Shown: piece after piece, positions 52,262 to 61,212 of the stretch
Layout of the letters: each line of letters starts with the position of its first letter
Position numbering within the stretch: position 1 is the stretch's first letter
NCBI RefSeq assembly: GCF_002929825.1
Contig: NZ_PJJN01000033.1
Location: 1 to 64,000 of the forward strand
Origin: Cryobacterium sp. Y29
GTDB lineage: Bacteria > Actinomycetota > Actinomycetes > Actinomycetales > Microbacteriaceae
DNA length: 64,000 nucleotides
Direction of reading: 5' to 3'
Notes under the pieces: model-generated
What the model was told of the DNA's origin: nothing
What the model saw: only the letters and a program-made list of their open reading frames with translations
The model's database searches: none
Program-made: the position numbers and the translations under genes

Positions 52262-53020
52262 CTACTTTCTGGAGCGCTCCAGCGGGCGCTCGCTTTTCTC
52301 CCAGCCGCGGTGGGGCGCCCGCGAACCGGCGCCCCGCGGGTCGTCGCGGGAACGGTAGACCACGTAGGGGCGCACGAGGTAGCCGAGTGGCGCCGAGAAC
52401 ACGTGCACCAGTCGGGTGAATGGCCAGAGCAGGAACAGCGTCGTGGCCGTCAGCACGTGCAGTTGAAAGAAGAACGGCACGTCGCTCATCAGCGACGGGT
52501 CGGGCTGCAGGCTATACAGCGAGCGGATCCACGGCGAAATCGACCCGCGATAGTCGTAGCCGCCGCCAAAGATTTGGTATAGCACGGTCGCTGTCGTGCC
52601 GAACGTAATCGTACTGGCCAGGAACACGTACATGACTTTGTCCATCACCGTTGTGACCAGCAGCACCCGTTTGGTCAGGCGGCGGCGGTAGACCAAAATG
52701 GCGAGCCCGGCAACGGTGAGTACGGCGGCGAAGCTGCCCAGCCAGGTCGCACCGAGGTGGTACATGTGCTCGGTCACGCCGAAGAATTGGAGCCACGGCT
52801 TGGGAATGAACAGGCCGACGACATGCCCGCCGATCACCATGAGGATGCCATAGTGAAACATGGGTGAACCCCAGCGCAGCAGGCGGTTCTCGTAGGTCTG
52901 ACTGGACCGCGAGGTCCAGCCGAACTGGTCATAGCGGTAGCGCAATAGGTGGCCCACCACGAACACTCCCGTCGCGGCGTAGGGAAAAGCGACCCAGAGC
53001 AGGTAATCCCAGGCGGTCAT
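52262..53020 (-). CDS. narI: Respiratory nitrate reductase gamma subunit
   Basis: A 252-aa, five-helix membrane subunit that oxidises quinol and passes electrons through two b hemes to NarH. It starts MTAWDYLLWVAFPYAATGVF. Candidate heme-ligand histidines lie in VVGHLLRYRYDQFG, HYGILMVIGGHVVG and LHVLTATTLFLLWPFTRLVHVFS (given here as LHVLTATTLF and RLVHVFS). It overlaps the narJ stop by ATGA. Confidence 0.95.
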   Translation of the reverse strand: MTAWDYLLWVAFPYAATGVFVVGHLLRYRYDQFGWTSRSSQTYENRLLRWGSPMFHYGILMVIGGHVVGLFIPKPWLQFFGVTEHMYHLGATWLGSFAAVLTVAGLAILVYRRRLTKRVLLVTTVMDKVMYVFLASTITFGTTATVLYQIFGGGYDYRGSISPWIRSLYSLQPDPSLMSDVPFFFQLHVLTATTLFLLWPFTRLVHVFSAPLGYLVRPYVVYRSRDDPRGAGSRAPHRGWEKSERPLERSRK

Positions 53021-53742
53021 ACTCTCACATCTTCATTTGCGTGCGCGGAAAACGGCTTCAAATTGCCGAGGTAGGTCATGCCGACCGTCTCGGTCGGCGG
53101 CCCCTCATTGACCAGGTTGAGGTAGCGTTCGCGGGTCTCGTCGTCGATCATGGGCAACGACAGGCACACCGCCTCGACCAGGTGGGCGTAGGGACTGTCG
53201 AACTTCTCGAGCGCCGTGCGCAAGACCTCGATGCCGTCCCGGTGTGCGGCGAGCAGTTCCTGCGCGATCGGCGAGTCCGACAACGCCGAGAATTCCAGCA
53301 CCATGGGCAGGTAGTCGGGTAGTTCGTCGGCGTCAACCTGCCAGCCCGCGGCCCGGTAGGCCTCGACGAACCGCACGAGCGCCATGCCGCGGCGGCGAGT
53401 GTCGCCGGCGGCGTAGTAGGTGAGGTACGGGCAGCACTTGCGTTTCAGGTCGAAGGTTGCGGTGAAGTGCGTTTCGAGCTGCTGCTGGCTGAGCGTGTTC
53501 ACCGCGGTGAAGAATGCCTGGAAGCTGCGGCGCAGCTCGCCGGGCAGATCCGCAACGGATGTCTCCACCAGCGCAAACTGCGCCCGCCGTTCCGGCGTGG
53601 GGTAGTCGAGCAGAATCGACGCCGCCATGTGCGCAATCACCCCTTGCTCTGGCGTCAGAGGAACGGCCGCGATCGCTCGCGGCGCCACCTTGGGTGCCCG
53701 GAAGCCGAAGTTCATCCGTGCGCCGAGGGTGCCGACACTCAT
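53017..53742 (-). CDS. narJ: Nitrate reductase assembly chaperone
   Basis: A 241-aa all-helical TorD/NarJ-type chaperone. It binds the NarG N-terminus and is needed for Mo-bisMGD and Fe-S insertion before membrane docking. Visible family features: ILLDYPTPERRAQF, CCPYLTYYAAGDTRRRGMALVRF, and DELPDYLPMVLEFSAL. It overlaps narH and narI by four bases each. Confidence 0.93.
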   Translation of the reverse strand: MSVGTLGARMNFGFRAPKVAPRAIAAVPLTPEQGVIAHMAASILLDYPTPERRAQFALVETSVADLPGELRRSFQAFFTAVNTLSQQQLETHFTATFDLKRKCCPYLTYYAAGDTRRRGMALVRFVEAYRAAGWQVDADELPDYLPMVLEFSALSDSPIAQELLAAHRDGIEVLRTALEKFDSPYAHLVEAVCLSLPMIDDETRERYLNLVNEGPPTETVGMTYLGNLKPFSAHANEDVRV

Positions 53743-55406
53743 GCGGGGCTCCCGGCATCCGCTATCGGCGGGAACATGCCCTGGGGCGCTCCGTTACCGT
53801 TCCAGTTGAGCAGGTTGACCCGGCCCGGGGTGGTCGGCGCGGTCGCACTCGGGCGCCCGGTCATGGTGTTGTAGTTGTCGACCGTGGCGCCGAGCGGCAT
53901 GCCGACGGTGTTGCCGTACGGGCCGCTGTGCCCGGCAGAGCCGGGCCCGCCCATGCCGGGGCCGCCGTCGGTGTCGAGCGAGCAGCCGAGCTCTTCGAGC
54001 TCGCGTGCGGTCTCGACGTGAGCCTTGGGAATGACGTAGCGGTCTTCGTACTTAGCGATTGCCAGCAGCCGGTACATGGCGGTGATGGTCTCACCGGTCA
54101 TGCCGACCGCGTTCGGAATGCGCTCGTCTGGTTCGTTGCCGAGGAAGATGCCCCGCATGTAGGCGCGCATCGCGGCGAGCTTGCGCAGTGACAGCTCGAC
54201 CGGAACGACGTCGCCGGCCGAGAACAGTCCGGCGAGGTATTCCACCGGGATGCGCAGCTTGTCGATCGCGGCGAATAGGGTGCGCGCGTCTTCGCCGTCG
54301 CTGCCCGAGTTGCTCACGACGTCGACCACCGGGGAGAGCGGGGGGATGTACCAGACCATCGGCATGGTGCGGTACTCCGGGTGCAGGGGCAGGGCGATCT
54401 CGTACTCGGAGATGAGCTTATAGATGGGGCTGTTCTGGGCGGCTTCGATCCAGTCGTCGGCCATGCCCTCCGCCTTGGCGGCGGCGATGACCTCGGGGTC
54501 GAACGGGTCGAGAAAGCAGGCGCGCTGGGCGCCCTGCAGGTCCTGATCGTTTTCGATCGAGGCCGCGGCGAGCACCGCGTCGGCGTCGTAGAGCATGAGG
54601 CCCAGGTAGCGCAGGCGTCCGACACAGGTTTCGGAGCAGATGGTGGGCTTGCCCTGTTCGATCAATGGGTAGCAGAGCGTGCACTTCTCGGCTTTGCCCG
54701 TTTTGTGGTTGAAGTACACCTTCTTATAGGGGCAGGCGGAGACGCACATGCGCCAGCCGCGGCATCCGTCTTCGTCAACGAGCACGATGCCGTCTTCTTC
54801 ACGCTTGTACATGGCACCGGAGGGGCAGGCCGCGACGCAGGCGGGGTTGAGGCAGTGCTCGCAGATACGCGGCAGGTAGAACATGAAGGTCTCTTCGAAC
54901 TCCATCTTCACGTGCTCACTCATCGTTGCGAGAATCGGGTCCTGCGCGGCGGTTTCCTGCGAGCCACCGAGGTTGTCGTCCCAGTTACCCGACCATTTGA
55001 TGTCCATGTCCTGGCCGGTCAGCAGCGACTTCGGGCGTGCGACCGGGCTTTGCGTGCCGGCCGGGGCGGTGGTGAGCATGTCGTAGTCGTAGGTCCACGG
55101 CTCGTAATAGTCGTCGATTTGCGGCAGGTTCGGGTTGTTGAAGATCTGCGAGAGCTTCTTCAGCCGCCCGCCGGCCTTGAGCTGCAGCCGGCCGCGCTTG
55201 TTGCGTACCCAGCCGCCCTTCCACTTTTCCTGATTTTCGTATTCGCGCGGGTACCCGATGCCGGGCCGCGTCTCCACGTTGTTGAACCAGGCGTACTCCA
55301 CGCCGGTGCGGTTGGTCCACACCTGCTTGCAGGTGACGGAGCAGGTGTGACACCCGATGCACTTGTCGAGGTTCATAATCATCGACATCTGGGCCATAAC
55401 ACGCAT
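53739..55406 (-). CDS. narH: Respiratory nitrate reductase beta subunit
   Basis: A 555-aa Fe-S electron-transfer subunit. Cysteine sets are CIGCHTCSVTCKQ (~16), CEHCLNPACVAACP (~183), and CRGWRMCVSACP (~216, where Trp replaces a Cys, as expected for the 3Fe-4S cluster). CTLCYPLIEQGKPTICSETC follows at ~243. ATG 55406 (MRVMAQMSMIMNLDKC) overlaps the narG stop (TAATG); the frame extending to 55826 is rejected. A Gly/Pro-rich tail extends the C-terminus. Confidence 0.96.
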   Translation of the reverse strand: MRVMAQMSMIMNLDKCIGCHTCSVTCKQVWTNRTGVEYAWFNNVETRPGIGYPREYENQEKWKGGWVRNKRGRLQLKAGGRLKKLSQIFNNPNLPQIDDYYEPWTYDYDMLTTAPAGTQSPVARPKSLLTGQDMDIKWSGNWDDNLGGSQETAAQDPILATMSEHVKMEFEETFMFYLPRICEHCLNPACVAACPSGAMYKREEDGIVLVDEDGCRGWRMCVSACPYKKVYFNHKTGKAEKCTLCYPLIEQGKPTICSETCVGRLRYLGLMLYDADAVLAAASIENDQDLQGAQRACFLDPFDPEVIAAAKAEGMADDWIEAAQNSPIYKLISEYEIALPLHPEYRTMPMVWYIPPLSPVVDVVSNSGSDGEDARTLFAAIDKLRIPVEYLAGLFSAGDVVPVELSLRKLAAMRAYMRGIFLGNEPDERIPNAVGMTGETITAMYRLLAIAKYEDRYVIPKAHVETARELEELGCSLDTDGGPGMGGPGSAGHSGPYGNTVGMPLGATVDNYNTMTGRPSATAPTTPGRVNLLNWNGNGAPQGMFPPIADAGSPA

Positions 55407-58400
55407 TAGTAGTCCACTTTCTGGCTGCGACGACGAATCACGGTGACCTCGTCGCGTTGGTTCCCGGTCGGGCCGAGGTAGTTGAAGGCGAAGGACAGCT
55501 GGGCGTAGCCGCCGATCAGGTGGCTGGGTTTCAAGAGGATGCGGGTGAGCGAGTTGTTGGTGCCGCCGCGCATACCGCTGGTTTCGGCGACCGGCACGTT
55601 GATGGTGCGGTCTTTCGCGTGGTACATGTACACGGTGCCTTCGGGCATGCGGTGCGAAACGATCGCTCGCGCGACGACGACGCCGTTGCGGTTGTAGGAC
55701 TCGATCCACTCGTTGTCGCGCACGCCGATCTTGTCGGCGTCCTGCGGGCTCATCCAGATGGTTGGCCCGCCGCGGGAAAGCGAGAGCATGAGCAGGTTGT
55801 CCTGGTATTCGGAGTGGATCGACCACTTCGAGTGCGGGGTGAGGTAGCGCACGGCGACCTCGGCATGACCGGCCGAGCCCGTCGCCCCGGTCGCGGTCGT
55901 GGCGCCGACGATCGAGTCGTCGAACAACCGGTGCATGTCCAGCGGCGGCCGAAAAATGGGTAGCTGTTCACCGAGCTCGATCATCCAGTCGTGGTCAAGG
56001 TAGAAGTGCTGGCGACCGGTGAGGGTGTGCCAGGGCTTCAGGTGCTCGACGTTGATGGTGAAAGCGCTGTAGCGGCGACCACCGTGCTCGGAACCCGACC
56101 ACTCCGGGGAGGTAAGCACCGGAACCGGCGCTCCCTGCACATCCGGGTAGCTGAATCGGCGGCCCTCGTTGTCGCTGGCCAGGTGGGCGAGCTTGACGCC
56201 GGTGCGTTCCTCGAGCTGGCGAAAACCCTGGGTGCCGAGGCGGCCGTTGGTGGTGCCGGAGAGGGCGAGCACCATTTCGCAGGCGTGGATCGCCGTCGAC
56301 AGGCGCGGGCGGCCGGCGGCCGGCCCGCTGGGCACCAGGCCGTTCTTCTTGCCGAGGTAGGCGACCTCCACGTCGGGGTTGAATTTCACCCCCTTGGTGA
56401 CCATGCCTTCCGCGGCGGTGAGCGGCCCGAGCGCGCCGAGCTGTGCGGCAAAGGCCGGGTAGTCGCGTTCGACAACGACGAGCCTCGGCATGGTGACCCC
56501 GGGAATGAGCGGCTGGTCGCTGAGCACAATGCCGTGCGGAGTGGCCATGCCGTCGGGGGTGTCGTGTTGCAGCGGAGCGGCGACGAGGTCCTTGCGCACC
56601 CCGAGGTGCTTCACCGACATTTCGGAGATTTTCGCGGCGAGCACGTGAAAGATGTCGAAGTCGGTCTTGGCCTGCCACGGCGGGGCGATCGCGGGGTTGA
56701 ACGAGTGAATGAACGGATGCATGTCCGTCGTGGAGAGATCGTTCTTCTCGTACCAGGTGGCCGGGGGCAACACCACGTCACTGTAAATAGTCGTCGACGT
56801 CATGCGGAAGTCGCTCGTGACCATCAGGTCGAGCTTGCCCTCCGGCGCGCTCTCATGCCATTTCATGGTCTTCGGGCGGCGAGCCGGCATCGATTCGACG
56901 GCGCGCACCGCGGAGGGCGCCCCGAGCAGGTGCTTGAGAAAATACTCGTTGCCCTTGCCGGAGGAGCCGAGCACATTGGCCCGCCACACTACGAGCACGC
57001 GGGGAAAGTTCTCGGGGGCGTCGGGGTCTTCGCAGGAGAACTCGAGCGAGCCGTCCCGGAGCGAATCGACCACGTATTCCGCTGGCTCCTGGCCCGCGGC
57101 TGCGGCGTCGTCGACGAGGTCGAGCGAGTTGCGGTTGAAGGTGGGGTAGCTGGGCATCCAGCCGCGTTTGGCCGAATCGACCATGGTGTCCGCGGTGGTG
57201 CGTCCCGTGAATATGCCGGCGCCGAGCGGGCTTGCCAGGGTGTCGGCGCTGAGTCCGTCGTAGCGCCACTGGTCGGTGGCGAGGTAGAAGAAGCCGGTGC
57301 CGATCATCTGGCGCGGCGGCCGCACCCAGTCCAGGCCGAAGGCGTATTGGCCGTATCCGGTGAGCGGGCGCACCTTTTCCTGGCCGACATAGTGGGCCCA
57401 GCCGCCGCCGTTGACGCCCTGGCAGCCGGTCATGGTGGTGAGCGCGAGAAAGGCGCGGTAGATGGTGTCGGAGTGGAACCAGTGGTTGGTGCCGGCGCCC
57501 ATCAGAATCATCGAACGACCCTGTGAATCCTCGGCATTCTGCGCGAACTCGCGGCCGATGCGCGCGGCGGCCTGCCACGGCACCGAGGTGATCTCTTCCT
57601 GCCAGGCGGGGGTGCCGGGCGTCGACCCGTCGTCGTACCCGGTGGGCCACACGCCCGGCAGGCCGGGGCGACCGACGGCGTACTGGGCGAGCAGCAGGTC
57701 GAACACTGTCGTCACGAGCACGCCGGCGACGAGGCGTACCGGCACGCCGCGGCGTACGATGCCGGCCGCTCCGGCGTGCTGTTCACCGGCATTGTCCGCG
57801 CCCGGCGTGACGTCGAAGCGGGGCAGGTCGATTGCGGCGGTGGCACCGTCGTAATCGGGGGCATCCGCTATCGAGAGCAGCGGATCGCGGCCCTCGAGGT
57901 CGAGGTTCCAGGTGCCCTTGTCGGCCTCGCTGAACCGGTGGCCGATCGAACCGTTCGGCACGAACGGTTCGGCGTTTTCGTCGAGCATGACGGTTTTGAA
58001 GGCCGCGCTCGACACGGATGCGTCGGTGCCGGGCAGCGCGTCGGCCGTCAAAAACTTGCCGGGGACCCAGGCGTCCTGGCGCGGGGTGAGCGCGATCAGG
58101 TAGGAGGAGTCGCTGAACTTCTTCATATAGTCGACGAAACGCGGGGTGCGGCGGTCGACCAGGAATTCCTTCAGCACGACGTGCCCCATGGCGAGCGCGA
58201 GGGCGCCGTCGGTGCCGGGGTGCACGGCGAGCCACTCGTCGGCGAACTTGGAGTTGTCGGCATAGTCGGGCGAGACCGTGATGACTTTCTGGCCGCGGTA
58301 ACGGGCTTCCACCATGAAGTGGGCATCGGGGGTGCGGGTAACGGGAACGTTGGAGCCCCACATGATCAGGTAGCTCGAGTTCCACCAGTCGGCCGATTCG

Positions 58401-59188
58401 GGGACGTCGGTCTGGTCGCCGAACACCTGTGGGCTCGCTACCGGCAGGTCGGCGTACCAGTCGTAGAACGAAAGCATGGTGCCGCCGAGCAGCGAGATGA
58501 AGCGGTTGCCAACGCCCTGGGACACGATTGACATGGCCGGAATCGGGCTGAAACCCACGACCCGGTCCGGGCCGTATTTCTTGATGGTGTGTACGTGGGC
58601 GGCGGCGACGATCTCGGCGGCCTCATCCCAGCTGGCACGCACCAGTCCACCCTGCCCCCGGGCACTCTTGTACTGGCGGGCGGTCTCGGGGTTACGGGTG
58701 ATCTCCGCCCAGGCGAGCACCGGGTCGCCCAGGCGGGCCTTCGCTTCGCGATAGAGGTTCAGCAGTACACCGCGCACGTAGGGGTAGCGCACCCGGGTGG
58801 GCGAGTAGGTGTACCAGCTGAAGGCGGCGCCCCGGGGGCAACCGCGCGGCTCGTATTCGGGACTGTCCGGGCCGACACTGGGATAGTCGGTCTGCTGGGT
58901 TTCCCAGGTGATGATGCCGTCTTTGACGTACACCTTCCACGAGCAGCTGCCGGTGCAGTTCACGCCGTGGGTGGACCGCACCTCTTTATCGTGGGTCCAG
59001 CGGTCACGGTAGAACGTGTCGGCGGCGCGGCCGCCGTTCTTGAACACGCTGCGCAGGTCTTCGCTGGTTTCGCCGCGGCGCAGAAAGCGGCCGAGCTTGA
59101 TCAAAGAGTCGGCGACCGGGCCGTCGGTGCCGGGCTTGGTCGCGGCGCTGGTGGAAACTCTGGAGCTGGTGTTTATGCGCTTTTTCAC
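55406..59188 (-). CDS. narG: Respiratory nitrate reductase alpha subunit
   Basis: A 1260-aa catalytic subunit reducing nitrate to nitrite at a Mo-bisMGD centre on the cytoplasmic side. The N-terminal 4Fe-4S site is His-type: HGVNCTGSCSWKVYVKDG (~55). LSFYDWYADLPVASPQVFGD (~235) contains the presumed Mo-ligand Asp region. It has the usual ~1250-aa length and looks intact. GTG 59188 follows AAGGGA. It heads the operon narGHJI-DUF488, 75 bp downstream of the Cys-rich regulator gene. Confidence 0.97.
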   Translation of the reverse strand: MKKRINTSSRVSTSAATKPGTDGPVADSLIKLGRFLRRGETSEDLRSVFKNGGRAADTFYRDRWTHDKEVRSTHGVNCTGSCSWKVYVKDGIITWETQQTDYPSVGPDSPEYEPRGCPRGAAFSWYTYSPTRVRYPYVRGVLLNLYREAKARLGDPVLAWAEITRNPETARQYKSARGQGGLVRASWDEAAEIVAAAHVHTIKKYGPDRVVGFSPIPAMSIVSQGVGNRFISLLGGTMLSFYDWYADLPVASPQVFGDQTDVPESADWWNSSYLIMWGSNVPVTRTPDAHFMVEARYRGQKVITVSPDYADNSKFADEWLAVHPGTDGALALAMGHVVLKEFLVDRRTPRFVDYMKKFSDSSYLIALTPRQDAWVPGKFLTADALPGTDASVSSAAFKTVMLDENAEPFVPNGSIGHRFSEADKGTWNLDLEGRDPLLSIADAPDYDGATAAIDLPRFDVTPGADNAGEQHAGAAGIVRRGVPVRLVAGVLVTTVFDLLLAQYAVGRPGLPGVWPTGYDDGSTPGTPAWQEEITSVPWQAAARIGREFAQNAEDSQGRSMILMGAGTNHWFHSDTIYRAFLALTTMTGCQGVNGGGWAHYVGQEKVRPLTGYGQYAFGLDWVRPPRQMIGTGFFYLATDQWRYDGLSADTLASPLGAGIFTGRTTADTMVDSAKRGWMPSYPTFNRNSLDLVDDAAAAGQEPAEYVVDSLRDGSLEFSCEDPDAPENFPRVLVVWRANVLGSSGKGNEYFLKHLLGAPSAVRAVESMPARRPKTMKWHESAPEGKLDLMVTSDFRMTSTTIYSDVVLPPATWYEKNDLSTTDMHPFIHSFNPAIAPPWQAKTDFDIFHVLAAKISEMSVKHLGVRKDLVAAPLQHDTPDGMATPHGIVLSDQPLIPGVTMPRLVVVERDYPAFAAQLGALGPLTAAEGMVTKGVKFNPDVEVAYLGKKNGLVPSGPAAGRPRLSTAIHACEMVLALSGTTNGRLGTQGFRQLEERTGVKLAHLASDNEGRRFSYPDVQGAPVPVLTSPEWSGSEHGGRRYSAFTINVEHLKPWHTLTGRQHFYLDHDWMIELGEQLPIFRPPLDMHRLFDDSIVGATTATGATGSAGHAEVAVRYLTPHSKWSIHSEYQDNLLMLSLSRGGPTIWMSPQDADKIGVRDNEWIESYNRNGVVVARAIVSHRMPEGTVYMYHAKDRTINVPVAETSGMRGGTNNSLTRILLKPSHLIGGYAQLSFAFNYLGPTGNQRDEVTVIRRRSQKVDY

Positions 59189-59263
59189 GGCTGTCCCTTA
59201 CCTGCCGGGGAATGCCGCTGCGACATTCACCCTCGAAATAAGCTTTGCCGCTGGGTAAAACGG

Positions 59264-59983
59264 CTACAACCGCGAAATACCGTGAATAATGTTTTGCCCC
59301 ACTTCACACGAGCCTGCATCCGCTACTCGGGAACTCTTTTCGCTCTCGCGGGCATCGGAAACGGCCACTACGTCGATCACGCAGAGATGCGGGGCATCGA
59401 TGAGGTTCAGGCCGACCGCTCGGAGCGGGCCGTCGGCCTGCTCCAGCACACCTTGAATCAGGCGGTAGTGCACGCCGCAGACCTCGGGGTGGTCCTTGAC
59501 CATTTCCGAGTACGGGCAGTCACGCAGGTTGAGTTGTTCACGGTTCGCGGCGATGCTTGCGTCGAAACCAGCTTGGTCGAGGTGGTCGTCGAGCGCATCG
59601 AGCTGCCGTTGCGCAGCCGCGCCGGAGCAACCGGCGAACCCCTGGCCGGCGGGCAGCAGCGGTAGCATCCGTCGCAGCTGGTCGGCGCGCTCCTGCGCGG
59701 CCGCGATTTTGCGGCTGCGGATCGACCCGAGCTCGGTGCTGACCCCGTCCGCAGCGCTGTAGAGCATTTTAGGACGACCCTTACTGTCGCGCGGCTCGGG
59801 CGCGCACGTGACAAAGCCCTCGTTGATCAGGCGGTCGAGATGTTCGCGGGCGGTGTTGTGGTGCAGACCCGCGGCTTCGGCGAGGTCGTTCACGGTCATC
59901 GTTCCGCGGCTTTGCAACTGGTACAGCAGGTTCATGCGGCTGAGACTGGCGAGCGTTTTGTAACTCGGAGGTTGGGCGGCCAT
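59264..59983 (-). CDS. Cys-containing HTH regulator (SufR/ArsR-like)
   Basis: A 239-aa protein. The winged helix TVNDLAEAAGLHHNTAREHL (~30-49) with SKGRPKMLYS wing is at the N-terminus. The C-terminal half has C156, C169 (C-x12-C) and C201, plus C119, a layout like Fe-S binding SufR-type repressors. It lies directly upstream of narG in the same direction. O2- or NO-responsive control of narGHJI is therefore plausible but unproven. Its start at ATG 59983 is 8 bp from a TTATGGGC direct repeat. A similar protein is encoded after pdhC. Confidence 0.8.
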   Translation of the reverse strand: MAAQPPSYKTLASLSRMNLLYQLQSRGTMTVNDLAEAAGLHHNTAREHLDRLINEGFVTCAPEPRDSKGRPKMLYSAADGVSTELGSIRSRKIAAAQERADQLRRMLPLLPAGQGFAGCSGAAAQRQLDALDDHLDQAGFDASIAANREQLNLRDCPYSEMVKDHPEVCGVHYRLIQGVLEQADGPLRAVGLNLIDAPHLCVIDVVAVSDARESEKSSRVADAGSCEVGQNIIHGISRL

Positions 59984-59990
59984 GACTCCA

Positions 59991-60011
59991 TTATGGGCTC
60001 CTCTTATGGGC
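59991..60011. promoter_or_regulatory. Direct repeat TTATGGGC, possible operator
   Basis: TTATGGGC occurs at 59991-59998 and 60004-60011, 13 bp apart, between the divergent regulator and pdhA genes. The position next to the regulator's start suggests autoregulation. Confidence 0.35.
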
Positions 60012-60135
60012 GGCAGCAGAATCGGTCAGTTTCTCTCTTTCTTCCCGCAGATCCTTCCGCTGCACGGTGGAAAAAGAAAATATTCAGCACACAGTATTAG
60101 TCTGGTCAAACGAAGCACGCAGGAAGTGGGATCAC

Positions 60136-61212
60136 ATGGCGGCAAAAGCCCGCACGCGACCGGAGTCAACAATTGAGTCCACGGGTGGTGAGCCCGCCGA
60201 CACCCTGCGTGACTATTACGAACAGATGTCGTTGGTGCGAGCCTTCGAATTACGCTCCAGCGAGATGTATGCCCGGGCCAAGATCGGTGGCTACTGCCAC
60301 CTGAACCTCGGCGAAGAAGCCACGGTGGTCGGCCTGATGGCCGCCATCGAGGCCCGTGATTACCTGTTCACCGGCTACCGCGACCACGGCTATGCACTGC
60401 TGCGCGGACTGTCGCCCGAGCGGGTAATGGCCGAACTGTTCGGCAAAGTCACCGGCGTCTCGGGCGGACGCGGCGGTTCCATGCACCTGTTCGACGCCGA
60501 AACTCGCCTGTTCGGCGGCTACGGCATCGTCGGCGGGCAGATTCCCCCGGCGACCGGCGCCGCACTCGCTTTGAAAAATCAGGAAGTGGCAGGCCCCGAC
60601 GCTGCGGCAGTGATGTGCCTGCTCGGTGACGGCACCACCAACATCGGCGCGTTCCACGAATCGCTCAACCTGGCCGGTCTCTGGAAACTTCCGATCGTCT
60701 ATGTGATCGTCAACAACGGGCTTGGCATGGGCACAACGGTGGAGAAAGCATCCGCTGAACCGGACCTGTACAAGCGCGGCGCGTCGTACCGTATGCCCGG
60801 CGTGCGGGTTGACGGCGACGACGTTCTTGCCGTGCGCGACGCCGCCCGCGATGCACTCCGGCAGGCCCGCGAGTCGCGTCAGCCGGTGCTGCTCGAGGTC
60901 ATGTGTTACCGGTTGCGCGGCCACTCCGTGGTCGACCCGGCCCGCTATCGCTCGAGCGAAGACACGACCATCGCCCAGCAGTCCGACCCGGTACCGAGCT
61001 TTCGTGCCAAGCTGATCAGCGCCGGAGTGCTCAGCGAAACGGATGCCGCCGCCATCGACGAAGCCGCCGACGTGCGCGTGTCCGAGGCGGTCGTTTTCGC
61101 TGACGAGAGCCCCGAGCCCGACGTTGACGACCTGTTCAAATATGTATACGCGACCGCGGTGGCACATATGCCGACCGCTTTGCCCGGAGAACCCGTTATG
61201 GACGCACTGTGA
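60136..61212 (+). CDS. pdhA: Pyruvate dehydrogenase E1 alpha subunit
   Basis: A 358-aa thiamine-diphosphate subunit of the E1 alpha2-beta2 type. GYRDHGYALLRG and GGSMHLFDAE lie at ~80-125, and the TPP/Mg motif is GDGTTNIGAFHESLNLAG ... VNNG (~180-215). Start ATG 60136 follows AGGAAG; the longer frame from 60067 is unlikely. It forms a 2-oxoacid dehydrogenase with pdhB and pdhC. Actinobacteria usually use the homodimeric AceE for pyruvate, so branched-chain 2-oxoacid or acetoin substrates are alternatives. The next gene overlaps (GTGA). Confidence 0.88.
   Translation: MAAKARTRPESTIESTGGEPADTLRDYYEQMSLVRAFELRSSEMYARAKIGGYCHLNLGEEATVVGLMAAIEARDYLFTGYRDHGYALLRGLSPERVMAELFGKVTGVSGGRGGSMHLFDAETRLFGGYGIVGGQIPPATGAALALKNQEVAGPDAAAVMCLLGDGTTNIGAFHESLNLAGLWKLPIVYVIVNNGLGMGTTVEKASAEPDLYKRGASYRMPGVRVDGDDVLAVRDAARDALRQARESRQPVLLEVMCYRLRGHSVVDPARYRSSEDTTIAQQSDPVPSFRAKLISAGVLSETDAAAIDEAADVRVSEAVVFADESPEPDVDDLFKYVYATAVAHMPTALPGEPVMDAL

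Noticed and set aside
53739-55826. 695-aa version of NarH
   Set aside because: The Fe-S family N-terminus begins at ATG 55406, overlapping the narG stop; the additional 140 residues are the shadow of narG.
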